Source: Eubacteriales bacterium (GTDB lineage Bacteria > Bacillota > Clostridia > Lachnospirales > Lachnospiraceae). Taken from it: 49,117 nt of DNA. Position numbers and translations under genes: made by a program. Numbering within the stretch: the stretch's first letter is position 1; every line of letters starts with the position of its first letter. Location: NCBI GenBank assembly GCA_030524715.1, contig JAUNGB010000033.1:1-49117 (forward strand), written 5' to 3'. Shown one piece after another: positions 16,598 through 25,171 of the stretch. The notes under the pieces are model-generated. The model worked only from the letters and a program-made list of their open reading frames with translations. It was not told where the DNA came from and made no database searches.

Positions 16598-18349
16598 TTA
16601 ATCGTTATATTCCAGATACGCACCCTTCATAGGGCTCACTGCATGTTCGCTGAACAGGCGCAGCACGCCTTTTTTGTATTTCCTCTCTCTCGGCTTCCAG
16701 TTTCTGCGGCGTTCCTTCAGGATTTCGTCGATCTCCTCCGGAGTCTTTCTTTCTCCATGGATACCGATAATATTCAGCTTGCGCTCCCAGACGTCGATTT
16801 CGATCAGATCGCCTTCCTCTACCAGCGCGATGGGGCCTCCGTCCACAGCCTCCGGACTGCAGTGTCCGATCACCGGCCCCGTGGAAGCGCCGGAAAAACG
16901 TCCGTCTGTGATCAGGGCAATACTACGCCCCAGCTCTTTATCGCTGCTGATCGCTTCGGAGGTATAGAACATCTCCGGCATTCCGCTGCCCTTAGGGCCT
17001 TCATAGCGGATAAATACCGCATCCCCCTTCTGCACCTTATGCTTAAGAACCGCATCCAGACATTCTTCCTCACTGTCAAAGGGCCTTGCGTTCAAAACAG
17101 CCTTGAACATCTCCTTGGGGCAGGCTGTATGTTTGATGACCGCGCCTTCCGGAGCCAGATTCCCCCGAAGAACCGCAATGCTTCCGTCTGTACCGATAGC
17201 TTTATCATATGGTCTGATGATATCCTCTCTTGTCAGAGCTACCCCGTATCTTGCGTTAAACTCTCCAAGCCACTTTTCACATCTCTCGTAAAAACCGTTT
17301 TTCTTCAGCTCTTCCAGATTTTCGCCCAGAGTCTTTCCTGTTACGGTCATCACATCCAGGTGCAGATGCTCTTTGATCTCTTCCATGATCGCCGGAACAC
17401 CGCCCGCATAATAGAAGCACTCTGCCGGCCAGCGTCCTGCCGGACGTACATCCAGAAGATAACGGGCGTTTCTGTGAAGCCTGTCAAAGGTATCCCCGGT
17501 GATCTCAATCCCAAACTCATGGGCGATCGCCGGGATATGCAGCAGGCAGTTGGTACTGCCGGAAACAGCCGCATGCACCAGAATCGCGTTTTCAAAGCTT
17601 TCTTCGGTAATGATATCTCTCGGCTTCATGTTCGGCATGGAAGCCAGCTTCACAGCCTGCTCCCCGGCCTCTCTTGCAAAAGCCAGCAGGTCAGGGCTTG
17701 TGGCGGGCATCAGAGCGCTTCCCGGAAGAGCCAGTCCCAGCGCCTCCGCCATAATCTGCATGGTGGACGCCGTTCCGATAAAGGAACATGCGCCGCAGCT
17801 TGGGCAGGCATTGTACTTTGCCCAGTTCAGCTTATTCTCATCGATTTCCCCTCTCTGGTATTTGGCGCTGTACATGCCAAGCTGCTCCAGAGTCAGCATT
17901 TCCGGCCCGGCATTCATAGTACCGCCCGGTACCACGATCGCAGGGATATTCACACGCGCCAGGCCCATCAGGTTGCCCGGCAGTCCCTTATCGCAGCTTG
18001 CCAGATAAACCCCTGCGTCAAAAGGCGTGGCATTTGCCTGGATCTCGATCATATTCGCGATCATTTCACGGCTAACAAGACTGAAGTTGATTCCGTCGGT
18101 TCCCTGGCTTTCCCCGTCGCAGATATCCGTACAATAATATCTTGCCCCAAAGCCTCCGGCCTTGGAAATCCCCTTGCGGACCTCTTCTACCAGAATATCC
18201 AGATGTCCGCTTCCCGGATGGCTGTCCCCAAAGGTGCTTTCTATAAAGATCTGCGGCTTTGATAAATCCTCCGGTTTCCAGCCTGTCCCGATACGAAGGG
18301 GATCCATCTCCGGCGCCAGTTCTCTCATTTCCTGACTTACTAATTTCAT
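16598..18349 (-). CDS. IlvD/Edd-family dehydratase, likely sugar-acid
   Basis: A 583-residue Fe-S dehydratase of the IlvD/Edd family, which removes water from dihydroxy acids. Cluster and metal-site cysteines are visible in DICDGESQG (C77), ASCDKGLPG (C119) and CPSCGACSFIGTAST (C182-C188). The C-terminal part has TDGRFSGASTGPVIGH. The family includes both branched-chain enzymes and sugar-acid (gluconate, galactonate, arabinonate) dehydratases. A GntP permease and FadR-type regulator next door, and no other ilv genes, favour a sugar acid. The start at 18349 has AGGAG at 8 bases; the ATG at 18367 is too close to its site. Confidence 0.85.
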   Translation of the reverse strand: MKLVSQEMRELAPEMDPLRIGTGWKPEDLSKPQIFIESTFGDSHPGSGHLDILVEEVRKGISKAGGFGARYYCTDICDGESQGTDGINFSLVSREMIANMIEIQANATPFDAGVYLASCDKGLPGNLMGLARVNIPAIVVPGGTMNAGPEMLTLEQLGMYSAKYQRGEIDENKLNWAKYNACPSCGACSFIGTASTMQIMAEALGLALPGSALMPATSPDLLAFAREAGEQAVKLASMPNMKPRDIITEESFENAILVHAAVSGSTNCLLHIPAIAHEFGIEITGDTFDRLHRNARYLLDVRPAGRWPAECFYYAGGVPAIMEEIKEHLHLDVMTVTGKTLGENLEELKKNGFYERCEKWLGEFNARYGVALTREDIIRPYDKAIGTDGSIAVLRGNLAPEGAVIKHTACPKEMFKAVLNARPFDSEEECLDAVLKHKVQKGDAVFIRYEGPKGSGMPEMFYTSEAISSDKELGRSIALITDGRFSGASTGPVIGHCSPEAVDGGPIALVEEGDLIEIDVWERKLNIIGIHGERKTPEEIDEILKERRRNWKPRERKYKKGVLRLFSEHAVSPMKGAYLEYND

Positions 18350-18479
18350 ATTTCCTGCTCCTTTCATTACTCCTTTTATTCCTATTCCATCAGTTTCTTC
18401 ACTTCTTCTATTGCGTCTTTTATCCTTCCGTTTAGTGCCTTGCGCACTTGAAGCGAGGAATGCTTATCTGCATTCAAAG

Positions 18480-19841
18480 CTATGCAAAGAAAGACAAAAT
18501 CAATGCTACGATAAATCCGGTTCCTCCTACAAGAGTCTCCATAATCGTCCATGTTTTTAAAGTTGTCTTTTCGTCCATCCCCACAAGTGATTTTACCAGC
18601 CAGAAGCCGGAATCGTTAAAGTGTGAGCAGACGGTTGCCCCGCCTGCGATCGCTGCGGTTACGCAGGCCAGATAGAGCGGAGACAGACTGGCGATCTCCG
18701 GCATCGCCGCAATAATTCCTGCCGCCATTGTCATTGCCACTGTAGAAGATCCCACGCAGATTCTGACTAACGCCGCTACGATAAACGCGATCACTACGAT
18801 CGGAAGATTTGCGGAAGAAACCGCATTACCGATCACATCGCCAAGTCCGGAATACTGAAGCATGTAGCGGAGGACGCCGCCGCAGGCAGTTACCAGGAGA
18901 ATCAGGCCTGTGGGTTCCAGAGACTTAGTCATGATCTTTTCCAGTTCTTCTGTATTATAGCCGTGTTTGATACCCAAAACAAGCATTGCCACAACAGTTG
19001 CGATCAAAAGAGCTACAAACGGCTCTCCAAGAAAACCAAGAATCGACTTTGCCGGGCTTAATGCGGGAATCACACCGGCAAGAGAATCCAAAATGATAAG
19101 TACCAGGGGAATCAGGATGATACCCACAATAGTCCAGAAATTCGGAAGCTTTGACTCGTCAATATCCGCCTGATTTGCCACATGATCCGGTACCGGAATG
19201 TAATACTTCCTGCCGCAGATCGAACCCCACACAGGACCTGCCACGATCATGGCTACCACGCCGCAGGCAATTCCCACCAGAATCACCCATCCAAGCTCCA
19301 CATTCAGCATGGTACTTACAAGCACCGGCCCCGGCGTGGGAGGTATAAATGCATGTCCCACTGCCAGTCCTGCCAAAAGCGGAATTGCGTAAAACAGGGA
19401 GGAACGCTTTGTCCTCTTTGCCAGAGAGAAAGCAAGGGGAATGAGAATGATCAGCCCCGCGTCAAAAAATACCGGCATTGCGATAACCAGGCCTGTAATT
19501 CCCAAAGCCCAGGCCGCTTTTTTATCTCCGAACCATTTTACCATTGTAACCGCCAATGTCTGCGCGCCGCCGGAAACCTCAAGGATCGCTCCGAACATAG
19601 AACCTAAGCCTACCAGCAATGCAATACCCTTTAAAGTGTTTCCTATACCGTCGTTAACTGCCAGAACAATGTCCTCAAAGGGCATTCCGGCAAGAAGACC
19701 GATGGTGATCGCACCGATCAGGATTGAGATCATTGCCTGAACTTTGAATTTAATGATCAAAATCAATAATAACACAAGACCCACCAATGCAGCTACCACC
19801 AATCTGGTAGGGTCCAAAGCAACAGCCGCTTCACCAGCCAT
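18480..19841 (-). CDS. GntP-family sugar-acid permease
   Basis: A 453-residue multi-pass inner-membrane symporter of the gluconate:H+ (GntP) family. About 12-14 hydrophobic segments fill the protein; typical stretches are HAFIPPTPGPVLVS (about 165-178) and SHFNDSGFWLVK near the C-terminus, both characteristic of GntP/GntT. AAGGAGG precedes the ATG. It lies upstream of the dehydratase on the same strand and probably shares its transcript, so it likely imports that enzyme's substrate. Exact sugar acid unknown. Confidence 0.93.
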   Translation of the reverse strand: MAGEAAVALDPTRLVVAALVGLVLLLILIIKFKVQAMISILIGAITIGLLAGMPFEDIVLAVNDGIGNTLKGIALLVGLGSMFGAILEVSGGAQTLAVTMVKWFGDKKAAWALGITGLVIAMPVFFDAGLIILIPLAFSLAKRTKRSSLFYAIPLLAGLAVGHAFIPPTPGPVLVSTMLNVELGWVILVGIACGVVAMIVAGPVWGSICGRKYYIPVPDHVANQADIDESKLPNFWTIVGIILIPLVLIILDSLAGVIPALSPAKSILGFLGEPFVALLIATVVAMLVLGIKHGYNTEELEKIMTKSLEPTGLILLVTACGGVLRYMLQYSGLGDVIGNAVSSANLPIVVIAFIVAALVRICVGSSTVAMTMAAGIIAAMPEIASLSPLYLACVTAAIAGGATVCSHFNDSGFWLVKSLVGMDEKTTLKTWTIMETLVGGTGFIVALILSFFA

Positions 19842-19927
19842 AAATAAGTACCTCCTTCAATTTGAAAAGCATATCTCTTCCTGATTTCATCGGGAATGCT
19901 TTTAGTATTGTTTTTTCGCTTCTTGTA

Positions 19928-20000
19928 ACATCTGACGTCTTATGTTATCTTGGTTAGATTATATATTTTTTATGTATTTGTGTCAATACATCTGATGTAT
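19928..20000 (-). promoter_or_regulatory. Promoter and operator of the gntP-dehydratase operon
   Basis: On minus: -35 TTGACA (19981-19986), 17-base spacer, -10 TATAAT (19958-19963), a full consensus. A 7-1-7 perfect palindrome ATACATC-T-GATGTAT (19986-20000) abuts the -35. A degenerate copy with ACATCTGACGTC lies near 19929-19940, just downstream of the expected start site. Two sites around the promoter suit repression by the adjacent FadR-type regulator; this is inferred. Confidence 0.7.
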
Positions 20001-20025
20001 TTAGTCTCTTTTCTACTTTTCGCAC

Positions 20026-20066
20026 AAAAAAACAGCAGAAACGCCTCTGAAAAGTCTGCTGTTTTT
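20026..20066. terminator. Terminator of the FadR-type regulator
   Basis: The stem AACAGCAGA (20031-20039) / TCTGCTGTT (20055-20063) is flanked by A-runs on one side and T-runs on the other, so it can terminate in either direction. It separates the regulator from the gntP promoter. Confidence 0.8.
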
Positions 20067-20122
20067 GTTGATTTTGTCCAATCATCGATTATTTTTCTAA
20101 ATTTTGACCTTGGCCGTCGTCT

Positions 20123-20878
20123 TTATTCGTCTGATGTTTTGCTTGATGCTTTGTCTGATGTTTTATTCTTCTTTGCTTCTGTGTGCTCATCAAGGAGCCG
20201 TATGAGCGCCTGCCGGTTGTATGTCAGATGCATCACCATTGCACACTTTGCACCTACCCCATCCCCTCTTAGGATCGCATCGGTAATGGCCCTGTGGGTA
20301 TCAATAGTTTCCTGCATCAGGGTACGGTGAGTCAGATTCGCAAAAGTCATAACCGCTGTATTGATAACCGGAATCAGGGTTTCCACTACACGGTTCTTGC
20401 TGCATCTGGCAATACAGGTATGAAATTCAATATCCTTTGGAATATGGTTCTTCCCCTCCCGGTACAGCTTTTCCACCTCGTCGCACAGCTCCTTCAAACG
20501 CTCCCGTTCCTCCTGAAGGGCATACTCCGAAGCCAGAGAAGCAATCTCCGGCTCCAGCATCAGACGCACGTCAAAAAGCTCCAGCGCAAGCTTATACTTA
20601 TCCTGAAATTTCGACAGTCCAAGAGGATCATCCTCCAGGGAGATGGTGCTGACCACAAAGGTTCCCGAGCCTCTGCGCACCTCCAGGATTCCTTTGGAAA
20701 CCAGAGCCTTAACCGCCTCCCGAATGGTGCTGCGCCCTACCCCGAATTTTTCCGCAAGCTCAAATTCATTTGGGATTTTCTGCCCGATTTCCACAGGTTC
20801 CTTTAAAATATAATCCATCAACTCGTCTTCGATCTGCGAGCCTAATAGTTTTTTATTTACTTTCTCAAACTGATACAT
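20123..20878 (-). CDS. FadR-type (GntR family, FCD) regulator
   Basis: A 251-residue one-component regulator. The winged helix-turn-helix occupies about residues 10-75 (KIPNEFELAEKFGVGRSTIREAVKALVSKGILEVRRGSG, seen in parts). A helical FCD ligand domain follows, with the metal/ligand residues D..R in ELFDVRLMLEPEIASLA, then FHTCIARCSKN and THRAITDAI. The tail is a K/S/T-rich low-complexity stretch. The start at 20878 has a GGAG upstream. Its position next to gntP and the dehydratase suggests it senses a sugar acid and controls them. Confidence 0.88.
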   Translation of the reverse strand: MYQFEKVNKKLLGSQIEDELMDYILKEPVEIGQKIPNEFELAEKFGVGRSTIREAVKALVSKGILEVRRGSGTFVVSTISLEDDPLGLSKFQDKYKLALELFDVRLMLEPEIASLASEYALQEERERLKELCDEVEKLYREGKNHIPKDIEFHTCIARCSKNRVVETLIPVINTAVMTFANLTHRTLMQETIDTHRAITDAILRGDGVGAKCAMVMHLTYNRQALIRLLDEHTEAKKNKTSDKASSKTSDE

Positions 20879-21037
20879 AGCTTTTCTCCATTTAATGTTA
20901 TTTCTTGGATCGCGCATCTAAAGATACACAAAATTTCTTCTATCCTTTAAAGACTCGCTCCTATTCTATCATATGGACTTAAAATTTACCACCAGACATT
21001 TCAATCATCCAGAATAACGCATGAATGAAGATAAATA

Positions 21038-21127
21038 CTACTTTACAATCCATTGTCCTGATTTTCGGCTTCCAATACGCTCGATTATCCCTTTTTCTCT
21101 CAATTCTTTTACAACTCTCCCTTGTAA
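21038..21127 (-). pseudogene. Remnant of a winged-helix protein C-terminus
   Basis: A 29-codon open stretch with no start encodes GRVVKELREKGIIERIGSRK followed by SGQWIVK and a stop. This resembles the C-terminal winged helix seen in Fic or AlbA_2-type transcription-related proteins. An upstream stop directly precedes it. It is too short to be a gene; I read it as a truncated relic. Confidence 0.35.
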
Positions 21128-21146
21128 TTAACCGGATATGTTCTAA

Positions 21147-21515
21147 TCATTTCCGTATGATTCCCAGTTCCATGAAAACAGGCCAGAGATAGCTTGCCCC
21201 GAAGGTTCCGAGTTTTTTGGGACCTGTCACCTTTTCGCCGGCCATCTGAAGCTTCAGCGCGTTTTTCAGTGTCAGTTCTATGGTCGCTCTGGTAATGGAC
21301 TTATCCTTCCTGTCCACAAACATTTCATTTCCCCTGATCGTATAGGTAAATTCCAGCTTTTTTACTGTTTGGAACGGCCTGTGCTGAGTTTCAAGCAATA
21401 CCTCCCACAAAAGTCCCTCCAGATATTTTTCCGCCGCTTCATCCAGTTGTCCTGCCGGGCTGCCGTCTCTTCCAAGCAATGTATCCACCGCATTTCTTAA
21501 TTCTTCTGTACGCAT
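21147..21515 (-). CDS. Hypothetical protein, 122 residues
   Basis: I do not recognise this family. It is a soluble, mixed-charge protein with an N-terminal helical part (MRTEELRNAVDTLLGRDG), a central strand-like region (KLEFTYTIRGNEMFVDRKDK) and a C-terminal GTFGASYLWPVFMELGI. GGGGGA lies before the ATG at 21515. Composition and codon use look genuine. It stands alone between a regulator and the PFK gene. Confidence 0.6.
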   Translation of the reverse strand: MRTEELRNAVDTLLGRDGSPAGQLDEAAEKYLEGLLWEVLLETQHRPFQTVKKLEFTYTIRGNEMFVDRKDKSITRATIELTLKNALKLQMAGEKVTGPKKLGTFGASYLWPVFMELGIIRK

Positions 21516-21623
21516 ACGATATCCCCCTTTTTTTCGTATCTTTAGCACAATTTCCCATACAAAAAGAATAACACGGAAACACCTATATGTACAGGAAAAC
21601 TACTATCGTTTACGGTAGTAATC

Positions 21624-21656
21624 AGTTACTGTTTGCGCTGTAGGTGTAAACAGTAT
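21624..21656. repeat. Partial dispersed palindrome
   Basis: Ends GTTACTGTTT and AAACAGTA enclose a 13-base unique loop; the inner AGCCTTGCA stem of copies A and B is absent. Confidence 0.45.
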
Positions 21657-21759
21657 TTCCGGCAGGCGTTTCTGACCACAAGCCAGGGCAAGGATTATTC
21701 TGAAATAGTGTTCATCTGAAATAGTATTCATAAGTCATAAGACGATTCTTTTTATTTGA

Positions 21760-21789
21760 TTGCAGTCCTCGGCCGCAGTATGATATAAT
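21760..21789 (+). promoter_or_regulatory. Promoter of the PFK gene
   Basis: TTGCAG (21760-21765), 18-base spacer, extended -10 TGATATAAT ending at 21789, about 45 bases before the ATG. Confidence 0.6.
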
Positions 21790-21834
21790 TAGAAAATCAT
21801 TAGAAAACACACAAAATTCAGGAGGGATTTCTTT

Positions 21835-23067
21835 ATGTTGAAGAAAAATCTGATCGTAGGCCAGTCCGGAGGCCCCACTGCAGTTATTAACAGCAGTCTT
21901 TACGGAGTCGTATCCGAAGGGCTTGCGCATCCGGAGGAAATCGGCCATGTTTATGGGATGGTAAACGGAATTGAGGGATTTTTAAACGGAACAGTCCTTG
22001 ACTTTGAAGAGGCTCTGCCCGGAGAAAAGCTCGGGTATCTGAAGCATACGCCGGGAGCTTATCTTGGCTCCTGCCGCTACAAGCTTCCGGAATCACTGGA
22101 GGATCCGGTATATCCTCTTTTATTTAAAAAATTTGAAGAAATGAATATCGGATGGTTTTTCTATATCGGCGGAAACGACTCTATGGATACCGTCAGTAAG
22201 CTTTCCCGATATGCGGCCCGGATCGGAAGCGATATTCGCGTGATCGGCGAACCGAAGACCATTGATAACGACCTGGTTCATACGGATCATACCCCGGGCT
22301 ACGGAAGCGCGGCGAAATATGTAGCTTCCACAGTTCGTGAGATCATACTGGACGCTAATGTATACGAAAAGAAATCTGTCACGATCGTAGAGATCATGGG
22401 ACGTCATGCGGGATGGCTTACCGCAGCGGGCGCGCTGGCACGTAAATATCCGGGGGATAACCCCTTCTTCATTTATCTGCCTGAGACAGCCTTTAATACA
22501 GAAGAATTTCTTGCAAAGGTGGAAAAAGCCTTTGAAAAGAACTGCAACGTGGTAGTCTGTGTTTCCGAAGGGATCCATGATGCAGACGGAACCTTTATAT
22601 GTGAATACGATAATTCCGTGGGAACCGACTCCTTCGGCCACAAGATGCTGGCAGGCTGCGGCAAATATCTGGAAAATCTCGTGCGCGACAGACTGGGAGT
22701 AAAGGCACGTTCCGTAGAACTGAATGTAAGCCAGCGCTGTTCTGCGTCCCTGCTCTCTGCAACAGACCAGCAGGAAGCTGTCTCCGCAGGCGTTTACGGC
22801 GTACAGGCTGCTTTAAAGGGCGAAACCGGTATGATGGTTTCCTTCATCAGGGAAACCGATGAAAACGGAAATTACCGGATGCGCTGTGGTCTTGAGGATG
22901 TCAATGAAATCTGCAACGCAGAAAAGCCGGTTCCTGCAGAATGGATCACCGACGACGGCGCTGACGTTACGGAAGAATTTGTACAGTATGCCCTTCCGCT
23001 GGTACAGGGGAAGGTTGACGTTCCTCTTGGGGAAGACGGGCTTCCTGTATTTGTCTACAGAAAGTAA
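21835..23067 (+). CDS. pfp: Pyrophosphate-type 6-phosphofructokinase
   Basis: A 410-residue phosphofructokinase that phosphorylates fructose 6-phosphate in glycolysis. Sequence points to PPi rather than ATP as donor: the nucleotide loop is GGNDSMD in place of GGDGS, and the active-site segment is PKTIDNDL, with the lysine typical of PPi enzymes. The substrate motif MGRHAGWLTA and the start LIVGQSGGPTAVINSS fit the long clade of PPi-PFK. AGGAGG lies before the ATG. Monocistronic, and one of the few plus-strand genes. The donor is inferred from motifs. Confidence 0.9.
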   Translation: MLKKNLIVGQSGGPTAVINSSLYGVVSEGLAHPEEIGHVYGMVNGIEGFLNGTVLDFEEALPGEKLGYLKHTPGAYLGSCRYKLPESLEDPVYPLLFKKFEEMNIGWFFYIGGNDSMDTVSKLSRYAARIGSDIRVIGEPKTIDNDLVHTDHTPGYGSAAKYVASTVREIILDANVYEKKSVTIVEIMGRHAGWLTAAGALARKYPGDNPFFIYLPETAFNTEEFLAKVEKAFEKNCNVVVCVSEGIHDADGTFICEYDNSVGTDSFGHKMLAGCGKYLENLVRDRLGVKARSVELNVSQRCSASLLSATDQQEAVSAGVYGVQAALKGETGMMVSFIRETDENGNYRMRCGLEDVNEICNAEKPVPAEWITDDGADVTEEFVQYALPLVQGKVDVPLGEDGLPVFVYRK

Positions 23068-23069
23068 AC

Positions 23070-23115
23070 GTTACTGCCTCCGGCCCTGCACACAGTGCAG
23101 GGACTGGGCAGTAAC
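23070..23115. repeat. Dispersed palindrome, copy C (convergent 3' ends)
   Basis: Outer arms GTTACTGCC (23070-23078) and GGCAGTAAC (23107-23115) pair fully; the inner stem CCCTGCA / TGCAGGG pairs fully around CACAG. It lies between the converging PFK and subtilase genes and could protect or end both transcripts, though no T-run follows. Confidence 0.65.
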
Positions 23116-23154
23116 AAAGAAAATCAGTTACCACTGGCCAAACACGTTAATATT

Positions 23155-24927
23155 TCATGTTAATAATTCAAAGGTGTGATACAGATCCACCCTGCCGTAA
23201 CCCCAGTCCGGATTGGGATACTGCATGTTTTCCTCACGCCGGGCGCCTATCTGGAGATAATTTTTTACACTGATCCCTGTAAAAAAGGGTTCGTTTTCAC
23301 GGATGATCGCCCATTCAAACAAAAGGGATGAGGTTCCCGCGTTCTGCGCGGCCGCAAGGCTGGTTCCTGATGCATAGCCGAAACTGCCGTTTAGCAGCGG
23401 GATTTTGATCTCCACCCCGGGAGCGGCGAAATTAGGCTTAACTGTTCCATTTGTGGCATAGCCGCGGCTGGCCTGCAAATACAGGCTGTTATCCCGGTAC
23501 TGATATGCCGTCGTGGTCATAATATCCTTCGCGTCCCCCGGAGAGGTGATCGTAAAATACGGAGAAGACTGTAAAAAATAAGTGTCCCCGGCGACCAGCC
23601 CCTGTACCGGAAGCCACATATGGAAAGACGAGCCTCTGTTATTTCTTCCCTGAACCAGAAATTTCCAGATACCCGCCGCCGGATGCAGAAAACGGAAATA
23701 AACCAGGGTTTTTCCCGTCTGGCGCTCAATAGGAATGTAATTCACCAACACCCTTGTCTCCACAAATACAAACGACAGCTCCTGCGTCCCGCCCCGAAGC
23801 GCGGAACTTACAGCCAGAGACTCCCCTGTGGGGGACTGAATGGAAATCTGAAACGTCTCCGGCGGGTCTCCCCAAAATTCCATGGTAAAACCTCTGTTAT
23901 CCTCCCCTACACGAAGCTCCGCCGTATCCACCGGCCTCTGCTGCTCCAGGGAGCCCTGATAATGATGTCTGGCAGCGCCCTCATTTCCGGCGGCAGCCGA
24001 AACAGACTCATGCGCAAAATTTGCCACACTGTCAACATACTGGCTTAAAGGCCCCGCCCCCTGATGGGCTCCCTGGCTGCTGCCAAGCCCAAGGCAGATC
24101 GACATGGGTTTTTGAAAACGCCGGGCGCATCTTAAAGTAAACGCGACCGCCAGCATGATATCGTCTTCCTGAAATACCTCCGCATCCGGAGGAAGCAGGT
24201 AAAATTCCTTTAAATATGTTTTCGCAGGTTTTAATTTTACTATGATCAGCGAAGCATCCGGCGCCGCGCCGGAAAAGTTCTCTTCAGGAATCTCCCGCCC
24301 TGCCGCCACGCCCGCCATCATAGTGCCGTGTCCGTTTTCATCCGTAGACGGAACGATTTCCAGAGGATTCTCCGAAGCAAGAGCCGCATCTATTTCTTCC
24401 TTAAAAAACACACGGCCAAAGGGGGCAAGCTCCGAAGGCCCTCCCGGTATGGTCTGATCCCACATGGCAAGGATCTTGCTTCCGTTTCCGTCACGAAAAA
24501 CAGGATTTTGGTAATCAATGCCGGAATCGATGACCGCCACCATCGTTCCCCGGCCCCGCAGCTTCAGATACGGATGATTATGCAGCCTGGTGATCCCTGA
24601 AGCATTCAGGCTTTCCACATCCATATAGGTGTAGCATTTGGGAATGGCATTATAGGTATAGCTGTTAATCTGAAGCATTGAAAATTGTTCCAGAGGGAAA
24701 TAAACAATCGCAAAAATGTCATTAATAATCTGAAGGGTTCCATCAGAAGTATCTTCTATGGAACCCGGGATGTTTTGACTATATTTTACGATAAAACTGA
24801 GATATTGTTCATTTTGGGCGGGAGTAAGAGGCATACCTTCCTCATCCCCTTCATTCTGCTGTATCTGTATATCCCGTTCTTGTGCATAAGGGAAAGAGGA
24901 TACTTCATAATCTTCCGGTTCTAACAT
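23155..24927 (-). CDS. Subtilisin-family (S8) peptidase, Csp-like
   Basis: A 590-residue subtilase. The triad is complete: D134 in AVIDSGIDYQ, H200 in DENGHGTMMAG and S523 in ASGTSLAAAQNAG. An N-terminal region of about 100 residues precedes the catalytic domain, and a beta-rich insert of about 200 residues (residues about 320-490) separates the His and Ser parts. This layout resembles the clostridial Csp proteases linked to spore germination. No signal peptide is seen, so it is probably cytosolic or packaged. The start at 24927 has AAGGAG just upstream; a longer frame to 25047 has no site. No spore genes are adjacent, so the role is inferred. Confidence 0.85.
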   Translation of the reverse strand: MLEPEDYEVSSFPYAQERDIQIQQNEGDEEGMPLTPAQNEQYLSFIVKYSQNIPGSIEDTSDGTLQIINDIFAIVYFPLEQFSMLQINSYTYNAIPKCYTYMDVESLNASGITRLHNHPYLKLRGRGTMVAVIDSGIDYQNPVFRDGNGSKILAMWDQTIPGGPSELAPFGRVFFKEEIDAALASENPLEIVPSTDENGHGTMMAGVAAGREIPEENFSGAAPDASLIIVKLKPAKTYLKEFYLLPPDAEVFQEDDIMLAVAFTLRCARRFQKPMSICLGLGSSQGAHQGAGPLSQYVDSVANFAHESVSAAAGNEGAARHHYQGSLEQQRPVDTAELRVGEDNRGFTMEFWGDPPETFQISIQSPTGESLAVSSALRGGTQELSFVFVETRVLVNYIPIERQTGKTLVYFRFLHPAAGIWKFLVQGRNNRGSSFHMWLPVQGLVAGDTYFLQSSPYFTITSPGDAKDIMTTTAYQYRDNSLYLQASRGYATNGTVKPNFAAPGVEIKIPLLNGSFGYASGTSLAAAQNAGTSSLLFEWAIIRENEPFFTGISVKNYLQIGARREENMQYPNPDWGYGRVDLYHTFELLT

Positions 24928-25126
24928 ATGACTCCTTCGCCGCGTAAAAGCCTGATCTATCCAGAAAAAATCCCTGCATTCACCCTTCCGCTCCGGCGGG
25001 AACAAAGCTGACGTACAGCAGACGGCAGGCACAGCGGCATTTCGCATACTTGTTACAGCCTATGCAGGCTTTCCGGTATTATGACAGGCTTTCCGCAAAC
25101 AGACGGCAATCATATCAAGGGGCATA

Positions 25127-25167
25127 TCTATTTCCCAAAATCAATATTTTTTCGATTTTGGGAAATA
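25127..25167. repeat. Palindrome flanking the AAA ATPase, left copy
   Basis: A 41-base sequence with perfect arms ATTTCCCAAAATC / GATTTTGGGAAAT lies 4 bases past the ATPase stop. It is repeated in direct orientation at 26397-26437 with a single difference (C at 25153, T at 26423). Because it is a hairpin, it may also end the ATPase transcript. Confidence 0.85.
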
Positions 25168-25171
25168 ATAT

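Larger units (their letters stand above)
21516..21834. other. Intergenic region before the PFK gene
   Basis: This 319-base gap holds a small hairpin TACTATCG/CGGTAGTA (21601-21620), a fragment of the dispersed palindrome (21624-21656) and the PFK promoter. A minus-strand open frame through it (21712-21948) lies over the PFK start and promoter and is not credible. Confidence 0.5.

Noticed and set aside
16643-18262. 539-codon plus-strand open frame
   Set aside because: It lies wholly antisense to the dehydratase gene, has no ribosome binding site, and is rich in Cys/His/Arg in the way of a shadow frame.
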